Positions 16,740 to 25,410 of a stretch of 55,918 nucleotides of DNA are shown one piece after another (the first letter of the stretch is position 1; each line of letters begins with the position of its first letter). A program made the translations under genes and the position numbers. The DNA lies in the NCBI GenBank assembly GCA_027315365.1, contig DAHUYF010000038.1:1-55918 (forward strand), given 5' to 3'. The notes below the pieces were generated by a model. That model was not told where the DNA came from, did not search any database, and saw only the letters and a program-made list of their open reading frames with translations. The DNA is from Rhodospirillales bacterium. Its GTDB lineage: Bacteria; Pseudomonadota; Alphaproteobacteria; ATCC43930; CGMCC-115725.

Positions 16740-18131
16740 GTGAGCGCCAATCTCGCCGCACTGCTCTATCTCGTCGCCTCGATCTGCTTCATCATGGCGC
16801 TGCGCGGGCTCTCCTCGCCCGTAACGGCGCGCGGCGGCAATCTCTTCGGCATCACCGGCATGGTGATCGCCGTCGGCACCACGCTGGCCACCCCCGGGGT
16901 CGTCAGCTATCCGCTGATCGTCCTGGGCGTGGTCATCGGCGGCGCCATCGGCACCTTCATCGCGCTGCGCATCCAGATGACGGCGCTGCCGCAGCTGGTC
17001 GCCGCCTTTCACAGCCTGGTCGGCCTGGCCGCGGTCTGCGTCGCCGCCGCCGCCTTCTTCGATCCCGCCGCCTACGGCATCGGCACGGCCGGCGCGATCC
17101 ACGCCAACAGTCTGATCGAGATGTCGCTGGGCACGGCGATCGGCGCCGTCACCTTCACCGGCTCGATCATCGCCTTCGGCAAGCTGCAGGGCCTGATCAC
17201 CGGCAAGCCGCTGGTCTTCGCCGGCCAGCATCCGCTCAACGCGCTGCTCGGCATCCTGCTGGTGGCGGTCATTGTCTGGTTCGTCATCGGCCAGTCGCCG
17301 GCGGCGTTCTGGACGATCGTGGCGCTGTCGCTGGCGCTGGGCTTCCTGCTCATCCTGCCGATCGGCGGCGCCGACATGCCGGTCGTCATCTCGATGCTCA
17401 ATTCCTATTCCGGCTGGGCGGCCTGCGGCATCGGCTTCACGCTGGCCAACAGCCTGCTCATCATCACCGGCGCGCTGGTGGGCTCCTCCGGCGCCATCCT
17501 CAGCTACATCATGTGCAAGGGGATGAACCGCTCGATCTTCAACGTCATCCTCGGCGGCTTCGGCACCGAGGGCGGCACGGTGGCGGCGGCCGCCCATGGC
17601 GACCGCGCCGTGAAGTCGGGCAGCGCCGAGGACGCCGCCTTCATCATGAAGAACGCCAGCTCGATCATCATCGTGCCGGGCTACGGCATGGCGGTGGCGC
17701 AGGCGCAGCACGCGCTGAAGGAGATGGCCGACATGCTGAAGCGCGAGGGCGCCAGCGTGCGCTACGCCATCCATCCCGTCGCCGGCCGCATGCCCGGGCA
17801 CATGAACGTGCTGCTCGCCGAGGCCAACGTGCCCTATGACGAGGTGCTCGAGCTCGAGGAGATCAACCGCGACTTCGCCTCGACCGACGTCGCTTTCGTC
17901 ATCGGCGCCAACGACGTCACCAACCCCGCCGCCAAGACCGATCCGGCCTCGCCGATCTACGGCATGCCGATCCTCGATGTCGAGAAGGCGAAGACCGTGC
18001 TTTTCGTCAAGCGCTCGATGGCGTCGGGCTATGCCGGGGTGGAGAACGAGCTGTTCTTCCGCGACAACACCATGATGCTGTTCGGCGACGCCAAGAAGAT
18101 GTGCGAAGAGATCGTCAAGGCGCTGGGCTAG
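16740..18131 (+). CDS. pntB: NAD(P) transhydrogenase subunit beta
   Basis: This 463-residue subunit has an N-terminal membrane half of about eight helices (domain II, proton channel) and a C-terminal soluble NADP(H)-binding domain III. Domain III shows the characteristic VPGYGMAVAQAQH and HPVAGRMPGHMNVLLAEA, then ANDVTNPAA and the end motif KRSMASGYAGVENELF. The start codon is a GTG at 16740, preceded by a GGGGG run. With PntAA and PntAB it makes NADPH from NADH using the proton gradient, supplying biosynthesis and redox defence. It is the last gene of the operon and converges on rpsU (26 bases between stops). Confidence 0.95.
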   Translation: MSANLAALLYLVASICFIMALRGLSSPVTARGGNLFGITGMVIAVGTTLATPGVVSYPLIVLGVVIGGAIGTFIALRIQMTALPQLVAAFHSLVGLAAVCVAAAAFFDPAAYGIGTAGAIHANSLIEMSLGTAIGAVTFTGSIIAFGKLQGLITGKPLVFAGQHPLNALLGILLVAVIVWFVIGQSPAAFWTIVALSLALGFLLILPIGGADMPVVISMLNSYSGWAACGIGFTLANSLLIITGALVGSSGAILSYIMCKGMNRSIFNVILGGFGTEGGTVAAAAHGDRAVKSGSAEDAAFIMKNASSIIIVPGYGMAVAQAQHALKEMADMLKREGASVRYAIHPVAGRMPGHMNVLLAEANVPYDEVLELEEINRDFASTDVAFVIGANDVTNPAAKTDPASPIYGMPILDVEKAKTVLFVKRSMASGYAGVENELFFRDNTMMLFGDAKKMCEEIVKALG

Positions 18132-18157
18132 CCGCGAGCGCGGCCGGCGCCGGCGCG

Positions 18158-18361
18158 TCAGTAGCCTTCGCGCTCCAGCCGCTTGCGCAGCAGCTTGCGG
18201 TAGCGGCGTACCGCCTCCGCCTTCTCGCGGGCGCGGCGCTCGGACGGCTTCTCGTAGTTGCGGCGGAGCTTCATCTCGCGGAACACGCCCTCGCGCTGCA
18301 GTTTCTTCTTCAGGGCGCGCAGCGCCTGGTCGACATTGTTGTCGCGGACGAGGATTTGCAC
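18158..18361 (-). CDS. rpsU: 30S ribosomal protein S21
   Basis: This 67-residue basic protein of the small subunit is needed for initiation. The sequence [20 protein letters not shown] and the later [16 protein letters not shown] are diagnostic of S21. The start is the GTG at 18361, with GGAG about eight bases upstream; the ATG-initiated extension to 18427 would add 22 residues not found in the family. The C-terminus is rich in Arg/Lys as usual. It stands alone, convergent with pntB and divergent from def. Confidence 0.93.
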   Translation of the reverse strand: MQILVRDNNVDQALRALKKKLQREGVFREMKLRRNYEKPSERRAREKAEAVRRYRKLLRKRLEREGY

Positions 18362-18569
18362 GACAGCTCCACTCCGATCGGCAGGGTCAAAAAAAAGCCG
18401 GCCGCGAAACCGCAGCCAGTTGGCCAATCAAATAGCACAACTCCGCCAATTTGTGAAGCCGGTGCCCAGGCCGGCCGGCGCCGCCCGGCGGGTGCCGGGA
18501 CCGGTCTGCGACAATCCCGCCCCGCCCTTGCCGCTGCCGCTTTACCCGGACCGCGGCGATGCACATAGT

Positions 18570-19133
18570 ATGGCCATGGCCATCCTCAAGATCGCCCGGA
18601 TGGGGCATCCCGTCCTGCGCGGCATCGCCGCCGAGATCGCCGACCCGACGGCGCCCGAGATCCGGCAGCTGGTCGCCGACATGCTGGAGACGCTGGTCGA
18701 TATCGGCGGCGCCGGCCTCGCCGCGCCGCAGGTGCACGTGCCGCTCCGCCTCGTCCTCTTCCAGGTGCCGGCGGAGCGCACCACCGGCGCCGAGGACGAC
18801 CAGCCGCAGGAGCTGATGGCGCTGGCCAATCCGGTGATCGAGCCGCTGGGCGAGGAGCGCGCGCTCGGCTGGGAAGGCTGTCTCTCGGTGCCGGGGCTGC
18901 GCGGCGCGGTGCCGCGCTGGACCCGCATCCGCTATCGCGGGCTGACGCCCCGCGGCGAGCGGATCGAGCGCGTCGCCGCCGGCTTCCATGCCCGCGTCGT
19001 GCAGCACGAGTGCGACCATCTCGACGGCATTCTCTACCCCCAGCGCATGACCGATCTCGGCCTGCTCGTCTTCAACGAGGAGGGCATGCGCTATCCGGTG
19101 GATATCGGTGGCGCGGCCGCGGCGGAGGCATAA
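18570..19133 (+). CDS. def: Peptide deformylase
   Basis: This 187-residue metalloenzyme removes the formyl group from nascent proteins. The three defining motifs are present: GAGLAAPQ (47-54), EGCLS (102-106, metal-binding Cys104) and HECDH (146-150). The spacing is normal and the C-terminus short. Two ATGs lie six bases apart (18570 and 18576); neither has a clear ribosome site, so the start is uncertain by two residues. The insertion PAERTTGAEDDQPQE between motifs 1 and 2 is typical of the alphaproteobacterial type 1/3 enzymes. The COQ9 gene follows after 4 bases, suggesting a joint transcript. Confidence 0.93.
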   Translation: MAMAILKIARMGHPVLRGIAAEIADPTAPEIRQLVADMLETLVDIGGAGLAAPQVHVPLRLVLFQVPAERTTGAEDDQPQELMALANPVIEPLGEERALGWEGCLSVPGLRGAVPRWTRIRYRGLTPRGERIERVAAGFHARVVQHECDHLDGILYPQRMTDLGLLVFNEEGMRYPVDIGGAAAAEA

Positions 19134-19137
19134 GGCG

Positions 19138-19770
19138 ATGGACGAGAACGCCCGGCGCGCGGCGCTGATCGAGGCGATGCTGCCGGATGTGCCGTTCGAC
19201 GGCTGGGGCCGCGCCGCCGGCGCCGCAGCGCGGCGCCTCGGCTGGGACGAGGCCGATCTCGCCGCGCTCTTTCCCGGCGGCGAGCGTGCCATCGTCGCCG
19301 GCTTCAGCGGCTGGGCCGATCAGCGGATGCTGGCGGCATTGGCCGAGCGCAACCTGGCGGCGCTGAAGGTGCGCGAGCGCATCGCCACGGCGTGCTGGAC
19401 GCGGCTGTCGCTGCTCGAGCCGCATCGCGAGGCGGTGCGCCGGGCGTTGTCGCTGCTGGCGCTGCCGCAGCATGCGGCGCTCGGGCTGCGCCTGCTCTAC
19501 GACACCGTCGACGCTGCCTGGTATGCCGCCGGCGACACCGCGACCGATTTCAACTTCTACACCAAGCGCGGCCTGCTGGCGGCGGTCTATGCCGCCACCA
19601 CGCTCTACTGGCTCGACGACCGCTCGCCCGGCGCCGCCGAGACGCGGGCCTTCCTCGACCGTCGCCTCGCCGATGTCCTGGCGCTGCCGCGGCTCGGCAC
19701 GCGGCTGCGCCAGGGCCTCGACCGATTGCCCAATCCCTGGCGGATGATGCGCGCGGCGCGGCGGTCCTAG
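19138..19770 (+). CDS. COQ9 family ubiquinone biosynthesis protein
   Basis: This 210-residue protein resembles mitochondrial COQ9, a lipid-binding, TetR-like helical protein that presents ubiquinone precursors to hydroxylases. The N-terminal part (FDGWGRAAGAAARRLGW) and the C-terminal block (DFNFYTKRGLLAAVYAATTL, then FLDRRLADVL) match the family, found mainly in alphaproteobacteria and mitochondria. The C-terminal amphipathic, Arg-rich helix fits membrane contact. The ATG at 19138 follows the def stop by 4 bases. Its last 4 bases overlap the end of the convergent acetyltransferase gene. Together with UbiX and the ABC1 kinase in this window it points to aerobic quinone synthesis. Confidence 0.87.
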   Translation: MDENARRAALIEAMLPDVPFDGWGRAAGAAARRLGWDEADLAALFPGGERAIVAGFSGWADQRMLAALAERNLAALKVRERIATACWTRLSLLEPHREAVRRALSLLALPQHAALGLRLLYDTVDAAWYAAGDTATDFNFYTKRGLLAAVYAATTLYWLDDRSPGAAETRAFLDRRLADVLALPRLGTRLRQGLDRLPNPWRMMRAARRS

Positions 19771-20324
19771 GGCGGGGGAGATGCCGGCGACGGCTCGGCG
19801 AGGGGCACCGTATCGCCGCCCTCGCCCAGCGCCAGCTGCATCGCCACCGCGTCGACCCAGCGGCCGAATTTGAGACCCACGGCGAGTTCATGGCCGATGG
19901 TGCGGAAGCCCAGCCTGGTGTGCAGCCGAATCGACGCCGCGTTGGCGCTGTCGCCGATCACCGCCATCATCTGCCGGTAGCCCAACGCCGTGCAGTCGGC
20001 GATCAGCGCACGCATCAGCGCGAACCCCACGCCGCGACGCACCTCGTCGCGCGCGACATAGACCGAATTCTCCACCGTGTAGCGATAGGCCGAGCGGGCG
20101 CGGAAGCGCCCGGCATAGGCATATCCCACGACGCCGCCGCCGCTCTCCGCCACCCGCCAGGGCAGGCCCGCCGCGCGGATCTGCCGCCAGCGCCGGGTCA
20201 TCTCGTCGACCGATGGCGGCGTCTCCTCGAAGGTGCAGCAACTGGCCTCGACGTAATGCGCGTAGATGCCGGCGATCGCCGGCATGTCGTCGTCGTCGGC
20301 GGCGCGGAGCCGGGGAGCGTCCAT
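19767..20324 (-). CDS. GNAT-family N-acetyltransferase (phosphinothricin acetyltransferase-like)
   Basis: This 185-residue GNAT enzyme transfers acetyl from acetyl-CoA to an amine. The N-terminus LRAADDDDMPAIAGIYAHYV, the central YRYTVENSVYVARDEVRRGVG segment containing the acetyl-CoA pyrophosphate loop, and the C-terminal GDSANAASIRLHTRLGFR are typical of the phosphinothricin/methionine sulfone acetyltransferase branch. The substrate is probably an amino-acid analogue or methionine derivative, but this is by family only. A short Pro/Ala-rich tail is added at the C-terminus. The start lies 10 bases after the purK stop, making it the third gene of a purE-purK-GNAT operon; no purine link is known. 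Confidence 0.85.
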   Translation of the reverse strand: MDAPRLRAADDDDMPAIAGIYAHYVEASCCTFEETPPSVDEMTRRWRQIRAAGLPWRVAESGGGVVGYAYAGRFRARSAYRYTVENSVYVARDEVRRGVGFALMRALIADCTALGYRQMMAVIGDSANAASIRLHTRLGFRTIGHELAVGLKFGRWVDAVAMQLALGEGGDTVPLAEPSPASPPP

Positions 20325-20334
20325 GCTCGAGCCT

Positions 20335-21405
20335 CTAGTCTCGCCGCGGCAGCAGCCGCGTCACATGCCCCATCTTGCGGCCCGGCGCCATTTTGGCCTT
20401 GCCGTAAAGGTGCAGCTTGGTCGCGGGCTCGGCGAGCGCCTCGCGCCAGCGCTCGATGTCGCCGCCGATCAGATTCGTCATCACCGCATCCGAATGCCGC
20501 TCGGGCGAGCCCAGCGGCAGGCCGCAGACGGCGCGCACCAGCTGCTCGAACTGGCTGGTGACGCAGGCGTCGATGGTCCAGTGCCCGGAATTGTGCGGCC
20601 GCGGCGCCAGCTCGTTCACCAGCACCTCGCCGGTCGAGGTCACGAACATCTCGACCGCGAGCAACCCGACCAGCTCGAGCCGGTCGGCGACGTGGCGCGC
20701 GATCGCCTCGGCCCGCATCGCCACCGCCGGCGCGATCCGCGCCGGGGCGATGGTGGTGTCGAGGATGTGATGCGCATGATGGTTCTCCACCGGCACGTAG
20801 GCCGCCCAGTCGCCGCCGGTGCCGCGCGCGACGATCACCGAGATCTCGCAGAGGAAATCGACGTAGCTCTCGAGGATGCCGAGTTCGGCCCCCATCTCGC
20901 GCCAAGCCGTGGCGAGATCGGTGTCGGCGCGGATCGCCACCTGTCCCTTGCCGTCGTAGCCGCCGCGCACCGTCTTCAGCACGCCGTGCGGGCCGATGTC
21001 GCGCGCCGCGCGCACCAGCGCCTCGGCGCTCGCGACCTCGCGGTACTGCGCCGTGGCGACGTCGATGGAGCGCAGGAAGTTCTTTTCCTTGAGGCGGTCC
21101 TGGGCGATGCGCAGCGCGTTGGCGCCGGGTCGCACCGGCTTGATCGCGGCCAGGATCTCGGCGGTGTCCGCCGGCACGTTCTCGAATTCGAAGGTGACGA
21201 CGTCGACCGCCGCGGCGAAGCGCGCCAGCGCCGCACGGTCGCCATAGGCGGCGGTGGTCGCGTAGGGCGTCACCTGCTTGGCCGGGCTGTCGGGCTCGGG
21301 GCCGTAGACATGGCAGCGATAGCCCAGCCGTGCCGCCGCCAGCACGATCATGCGGCCGAGCTGGCCGTCGCCGAGAATGCCGATCGTCGCGCCGGGCTCG
21401 ATCAT
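20335..21405 (-). CDS. purK: N5-carboxyaminoimidazole ribonucleotide synthase
   Basis: This 356-residue ATP-grasp enzyme uses ATP and bicarbonate to convert AIR to N5-CAIR in purine synthesis. The N-terminus IGILGDGQLGRMIVLAAARL is diagnostic, as are the ATP-grasp segments (VLKTVRGGYDGKGQ) and the metal/substrate loop FVTSTGEVLVNELAPRPHNS. Length is normal. Its ATG shares one base with the purE stop (TGATG), so translation is coupled. The gene is followed by the acetyltransferase. Confidence 0.95.
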   Translation of the reverse strand: MIEPGATIGILGDGQLGRMIVLAAARLGYRCHVYGPEPDSPAKQVTPYATTAAYGDRAALARFAAAVDVVTFEFENVPADTAEILAAIKPVRPGANALRIAQDRLKEKNFLRSIDVATAQYREVASAEALVRAARDIGPHGVLKTVRGGYDGKGQVAIRADTDLATAWREMGAELGILESYVDFLCEISVIVARGTGGDWAAYVPVENHHAHHILDTTIAPARIAPAVAMRAEAIARHVADRLELVGLLAVEMFVTSTGEVLVNELAPRPHNSGHWTIDACVTSQFEQLVRAVCGLPLGSPERHSDAVMTNLIGGDIERWREALAEPATKLHLYGKAKMAPGRKMGHVTRLLPRRD

Positions 21406-21896
21406 CAGCCTTCCGGGAGGTCGGCGACCGCGTCGGTCTGCGCGCGCCGCCAGCGGTCGAGCGCGGCGGCGACGCCGCTGTCGCCGAGCGCCAGGATCGC
21501 CGCCGCCAGCAGTGCGGCGTTGACCGCGCCCGGCTTGCCGATGGCGAGCGTGCCCACCGGCACGCCGCCCGGCATCTGCGCGATCGACAGCAGGCTGTCC
21601 ATGCCCTTGAGCGCATGGCTCTCGATCGGCACGCCCAGCACCGGCAGCGGCGTCAGCGAGGCGACCATGCCCGGCAGATGCGCGGCGCCGCCGGCGCCGG
21701 CGATGATCACCTTGAGGCCGCGCTGGCGCGCGCCTTCGGCATAGGCGACCAGCCGCCGGGGGGTGCGGTGGGCCGAGACGATGCGCCGCTCATGCGCGAT
21801 GCCGAGCGTGTCGAGCGTCTCGGCGGCGTGCCGCATCGTCTCCCAATCGGACTGGCTGCCCATGATGATCCCGACCGCCGGTTGCGCGTCGCTCAT
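21405..21896 (-). CDS. purE: N5-carboxyaminoimidazole ribonucleotide mutase
   Basis: This 163-residue class I PurE moves the carboxyl group of N5-CAIR to make CAIR; partner of PurK. The phosphate-binding [22 protein letters not shown] and the [20 protein letters not shown] stretch are all present and in order. It is first in the leftward purE-purK-GNAT unit. The ATG at 21896 begins ten residues before the motif, as usual. No purine riboswitch or PurR box was seen in the 160 bases upstream. Confidence 0.95.
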   Translation of the reverse strand: MSDAQPAVGIIMGSQSDWETMRHAAETLDTLGIAHERRIVSAHRTPRRLVAYAEGARQRGLKVIIAGAGGAAHLPGMVASLTPLPVLGVPIESHALKGMDSLLSIAQMPGGVPVGTLAIGKPGAVNAALLAAAILALGDSGVAAALDRWRRAQTDAVADLPEG

Positions 21897-22060
21897 CCCG
21901 TTCGAATCCCCTGCCGCGGAAGACGCGCATTATAGGTGGGAGGGGCATCAGGGCAAGCGACCATCGCCCGCGCCGCGCCGCCGCGGCGGCTTTGCGCCCC
22001 CGGCGATTTCTGGCATAATTGCAACCGTTTCGCGAATCCGGGCGTGGTGCTTCAGGCATT

Positions 22061-22795
22061 ATGGAAATACGCGACACCAAACCGGTCCTCGGCGCCGGCG
22101 CCAGCCGCAAGGCCGAGGCGCGGCGGGCGGTCGCCGAGGATGGCAGCGCCGCGCCGGCGGAGCCGATCGACATCCTCAATCTCGCCGGCGTGGGCGAGGC
22201 GGAGATCACTCCCAAGTTGCGCCAGGCGATCATGGGGCTGATGGCCGAGGTCGATACGCTCCGCCGCGAGCTCGGCGAGGCGCGCCAGCGCATCGGCTAT
22301 CTCGAGCGACTCGCCGACGAAGATCCGCTGATGCCGATCGCCAACCGGCGCGCCTTCGTGCGCGAGCTGACGCGCATGATGTCCTTTGCCCAACGCTATG
22401 GCACGCCCTCGAGCATCGTCTACATCGACATCAACGACATGAAATGGATCAACGACCAGAACAGCCACGCCGCCGGCGATGCCGCGCTGACGCAGGTGGC
22501 GCGCGTGCTGGTCGAGAATGTCCGCAACACCGATGTGGTCGGGCGTCTGGGCGGCGACGAGCTGGGCGTGCTGCTGGTGCAGACCGATCAGCCGCTTGCC
22601 GAGCAGAAGGCCGCGCAGCTGGCCGCCGCGGTCGCCGCCGCGCCGCTGTTGTGGCAGGGCCGCGAGATCCCGCTCAGCATCTCCTACGGCGTCTATTCCT
22701 TCACCGGCGGCGAGAACGCCGGCGATGCGCTCGATGCCGCCGACCGCGCCATGTACCAGGCCAAGCGGCAGCGCGGCGCCGCCGCCGGCTCCTAG
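22061..22795 (+). CDS. GGDEF-domain protein (probable diguanylate cyclase)
   Basis: This 244-residue protein has a disordered N-terminus, a helical stretch (about 50-85, coiled-coil-like) and a C-terminal GGDEF domain. The active-site motif reads GGDEL (164-168), with Leu replacing the usual Phe; the metal/GTP residues (YIDINDMKWIND, HAAGD) are kept, and the inhibitory RxxD site is present five residues before (R155-NT-D158). It probably makes cyclic di-GMP under product control, although the altered last residue leaves activity to be shown. No sensor or membrane domain is present, so the signal must come through the helix. ATG at 22061; the last 4 bases overlap the convergent DUF465 gene. 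Confidence 0.82.
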   Translation: MEIRDTKPVLGAGASRKAEARRAVAEDGSAAPAEPIDILNLAGVGEAEITPKLRQAIMGLMAEVDTLRRELGEARQRIGYLERLADEDPLMPIANRRAFVRELTRMMSFAQRYGTPSSIVYIDINDMKWINDQNSHAAGDAALTQVARVLVENVRNTDVVGRLGGDELGVLLVQTDQPLAEQKAAQLAAAVAAAPLLWQGREIPLSISYGVYSFTGGENAGDALDAADRAMYQAKRQRGAAAGS

Positions 22796-22995
22796 GCGAT
22801 GATGTCGGGAAGCAGCTGACTTTCGAGCCTGGCGATCAGGTCCTTGAGCGCCAGCTTGCGCTTCTTCAGGCGCTGCACATGCACCGGGTTGAGCGGGGCC
22901 TGCGCGTCGAGCCGCGCGATCGCCTCGTCGAGGTCGCGATGCTCGCTTTTTAGGGCCTCGATCCTGGCCTTGAGGACTTCGATGTCGAGATCCAT
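22792..22995 (-). CDS. DUF465 (YdcH-like) small helical protein
   Basis: This 67-residue protein forms a helical hairpin: a charged first helix (IEVLKARIEALKSEHRDLDE), a turn, and the conserved second helix HVQRLKKRKLALKDLIARLE. This pattern defines DUF465/YdcH, abundant in alphaproteobacteria, of unknown function. A paralog lies at 25411-25593. The gene diverges from the phosphofructokinase gene. A perfect -10 hexamer TATAAT lies upstream on its strand. Confidence 0.8.
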   Translation of the reverse strand: MDLDIEVLKARIEALKSEHRDLDEAIARLDAQAPLNPVHVQRLKKRKLALKDLIARLESQLLPDIIA

Positions 22996-23030
22996 GACCG
23001 GAATGATCGCTCTGGCGGTTGACGGTTAAC

Positions 23031-23036
23031 ATTATA
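23031..23036 (-). promoter_or_regulatory. Candidate -10 element TATAAT for the DUF465 gene
   Basis: On the minus strand TATAAT (23036-23031) lies 35 bases before the ATG at 22995. No good -35 is found 16-18 bases upstream, so an extended -10 or activator would be needed. Rare AT-rich hexamer in this GC-rich DNA. Confidence 0.35.
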
Positions 23037-23099
23037 GCAAAGCCCTGCGTGGAAGGTGAGCGCCGAGGACGACGTTAACCATCCCGCCAAGGAGACCTC

Positions 23100-24191
23100 A
23101 TGGCCCAGTTGCCCAAGACCATCGGCATCCTCACCAGCGGCGGCGACTGCGCCGGGCTGAACGCGGCCATCCGCGCCGTGGTCAGCCGCGCCGTCCAGGG
23201 CTATGGCTGGCGCGTGCTCGGCATCCGCCACGGCACCATGGGACTGCTGCGCCGGCCGCTCGAATTCGAGACGCTCGACCTGCGCATCGCCACCGGCAAC
23301 ATCCTGCGCCTGGGCGGCACCATCCTCGGCACCACCAACCGCGGCGATCCCTTCGCCTTCCCGATGCCCGACGGCAGCCTGCGCGACCGTTCGGCCGAGG
23401 TCATCGCCGGCCTGCGCGAACTCGGCATCGACACGCTCATCGGCATCGGCGGCGACGGCAGCTTCGCCATCCTGCGCCGGCTGGCGCAGCAGGGCGGCAT
23501 CAAGCTGGTCGGCATTCCCAAGACCATCGACAACGATGTCGGCGCCACCGAGAACTCGATCGGCTATCACACCGCGGTGATGGTCGCCGCCGAGGCGCTC
23601 GACCGGCTGCAGCCGACGGCGGCAAGCCACGACCGCGTCATGGTCCTCGAGGTGATGGGGCGCGACGCCGGCCATATCGCGCTTGCCGCCGGCATCGCCG
23701 GCGGCGCCGACGTCATCCTCATCCCCGAAATTCCCTACGGTCTCGAACAGGTGGCGGCCCATATCGAGAAGGTGCGCCTGCAGGGGCGCAATTTCGCGCT
23801 CGTGGTCGTCGCCGAGGCGGTCAAGGACCGCGGCGGCCAGCCGGTGCAGCAGCAACACTCCGGCGGCGGCGTCACCTATGGCGGCATCGGCCACCGCCTC
23901 GGCGACGCGCTGGCGCGGCTGACCGGCGCCGAGACCCGCGTCACCGTGCTGGGCCATGTGCAGCGCGGCGGCCAGCCGACCTGGAGCGACCGCATGATCG
24001 CCTCGGCCTTCGGCGTCCATGCGGTCGATCTCATCGCCGCCGGCAAATCCGACTGCATGGTCGCGTGGCAGAACCGCGGCGTGGTCGACGTGCCCCTGGG
24101 CGAGGCGGTGGCGGCGCCGCAGCAGGTCGACCCCGATAGCGCCCTGGTGCGCACGGCGCGCGGACTTGGAATTTGTCTGGGCGATGACTGA
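23100..24191 (+). CDS. pfkA: 6-phosphofructokinase (group III type, probably ATP-dependent)
   Basis: This 363-residue phosphofructokinase makes fructose 1,6-bisphosphate in glycolysis. It has the N-terminal GILTSGGDCAGLNAAIR, GIGGDGSF (115-122), the substrate/catalytic PKTIDND (140-146) and MGRDAGH. The Gly in GGDGS argues for ATP, whereas the Lys in PKTIDND is shared with pyrophosphate enzymes; this Gly/Lys combination is typical of group III enzymes. Co-substrate is therefore likely, not proven, to be ATP. AAGGAG precedes the ATG at 23100. It overlaps the next gene by 8 bases, and aldolase, gap and tkt lie elsewhere in the window. Confidence 0.9.
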   Translation: MAQLPKTIGILTSGGDCAGLNAAIRAVVSRAVQGYGWRVLGIRHGTMGLLRRPLEFETLDLRIATGNILRLGGTILGTTNRGDPFAFPMPDGSLRDRSAEVIAGLRELGIDTLIGIGGDGSFAILRRLAQQGGIKLVGIPKTIDNDVGATENSIGYHTAVMVAAEALDRLQPTAASHDRVMVLEVMGRDAGHIALAAGIAGGADVILIPEIPYGLEQVAAHIEKVRLQGRNFALVVVAEAVKDRGGQPVQQQHSGGGVTYGGIGHRLGDALARLTGAETRVTVLGHVQRGGQPTWSDRMIASAFGVHAVDLIAAGKSDCMVAWQNRGVVDVPLGEAVAAPQQVDPDSALVRTARGLGICLGDD

Positions 24192-24669
24192 CGGCACCGA
24201 TCCGTTCTGGACTTTCAGCCTGGGCTTCTATGGCCGGCCGGGGGTGGCGCAAGCCTGCATCGCGCTGCAGGACCGGCATGGCTGCGACGTCAACCTGGTG
24301 CTCTATGCCTGCTGGGTCGGGTTGAGCGGCCGCGGCCGGCTTGCCGCCGCCGATCTGGCGCGCGCCGACGCGGCCAACGCGCCCTGGCGCAGCGCCGTCA
24401 TCGAGAAGCTGCGCGCGGCGCGCCGCGCGCTGCGCGAGGAGGACCGGCACGGTCCCATCCTCGAACTCTACGAAGCGGCCAAGGCGGCCGAACTGGCGGC
24501 CGAGCGCGTCGCCCAGCGCCGGCTCCAGGCGCTGGCGCCGCCGGCGGGTGCGGCCGAGGCCGGCGCGCGCGCCGCCGATGCCACGGCCAATCTCGCGCTC
24601 TATCTCGAGGGCATGTCGGCCGACGCGGCCGCGGCGCCGGTCTTCGCCGCGATCGCCGCCGGCGCCTGA
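24184..24669 (+). CDS. TIGR02444 family protein (DUF2390)
   Basis: This 161-residue protein has the opening FWTFSLGFYGRPGVAQACIA and LQDRHGCDVNLVLYACW, the signature of the TIGR02444/DUF2390 family, whose function is unknown. The remainder is Ala-rich and helical. It starts 8 bases inside the end of the phosphofructokinase gene, so the two are translated together. The family is widespread in proteobacteria and usually small and soluble. Nothing in the sequence suggests a catalytic site. A role tied to glycolytic control would be pure context. Confidence 0.8.
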   Translation: MTDGTDPFWTFSLGFYGRPGVAQACIALQDRHGCDVNLVLYACWVGLSGRGRLAAADLARADAANAPWRSAVIEKLRAARRALREEDRHGPILELYEAAKAAELAAERVAQRRLQALAPPAGAAEAGARAADATANLALYLEGMSADAAAAPVFAAIAAGA

Positions 24670-24680
24670 GGCGGCGCGCC

Positions 24681-25286
24681 TCAGCCGGGCTTGCGGCGCA
24701 GCGGGCTCGGTGTTGCCGCGGGCTCGCCCCAGCGCCTGACCATCGGCGTCTCCAGACCGAAGAGGTCGAGCATGCGCCCGAGCGTGTGGTCGACCATGTC
24801 GGCGAGCGTCTGCGGCTCGGCATAGAAGGCGGGCACCGGCGGCGCCAGGATGGCGCCCATCTCGGCGAGCGCCGTCATGCTGCGGAGATGGCCGAGATGA
24901 AGCGGCGTCTCGCGCACCATCAGCACCAGCGGGCGGCGCTCCTTGAGGCAGACATCGGCGGCGCGGGTGAGCAGGGTCGCGGTCGTGCCGTGCGCGATGT
25001 CGGACATGCTGCGGATCGAGCACGGCGCCACGATCATGCCGAGGGTGCGGAACGATCCCGAGGCGATCGGCGCGGCGATGTCGGTGACCGCATGCGTGTG
25101 CGTGGCCAGCGCCTGCACCTCGGCAACCTTGCGCCCGGTTTCATGCGCCAGTGTGACCTCCGCCGCCCGGGTCATGACCAGATGCGTCTCGAGCGGGAGA
25201 TCGCGCAGGATTTCCAACAGCCTGACGCCATAGGTGACGCCCGAGGCGCCGCTGATGCCGACGATGAGACGGGGTGTCGCAGTCAT
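24681..25286 (-). CDS. ubiX: Flavin prenyltransferase UbiX
   Basis: This 201-residue enzyme attaches a dimethylallyl group to FMN to make the prenylated flavin cofactor of UbiD-type decarboxylases used in ubiquinone synthesis. Hallmarks are LIVGISGASGVTYGVRLLE at the N-terminus, the VAPCSIRSMSDIAHG loop, and RRPLVLMVRETPLHLGHL. The ATG at 25286 is preferred over a TTG one codon upstream. A short Pro/Arg tail is added at the C-terminus. No ubiD is visible in the window. It converges with the TIGR02444 gene and diverges from the second DUF465 gene. Confidence 0.94.
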   Translation of the reverse strand: MTATPRLIVGISGASGVTYGVRLLEILRDLPLETHLVMTRAAEVTLAHETGRKVAEVQALATHTHAVTDIAAPIASGSFRTLGMIVAPCSIRSMSDIAHGTTATLLTRAADVCLKERRPLVLMVRETPLHLGHLRSMTALAEMGAILAPPVPAFYAEPQTLADMVDHTLGRMLDLFGLETPMVRRWGEPAATPSPLRRKPG

Positions 25287-25410
25287 CAATTATCCCTTGC
25301 GCGGGCTGGAACCCGCCGCACCGCCAGCATATCTCTCTTGGTGCGTCGCTCCAATCGGCGTTAGCATAAAGACGTCAGCAGCTCTCACCGCGTCAAGCAT
25401 AGGAGGAGCC

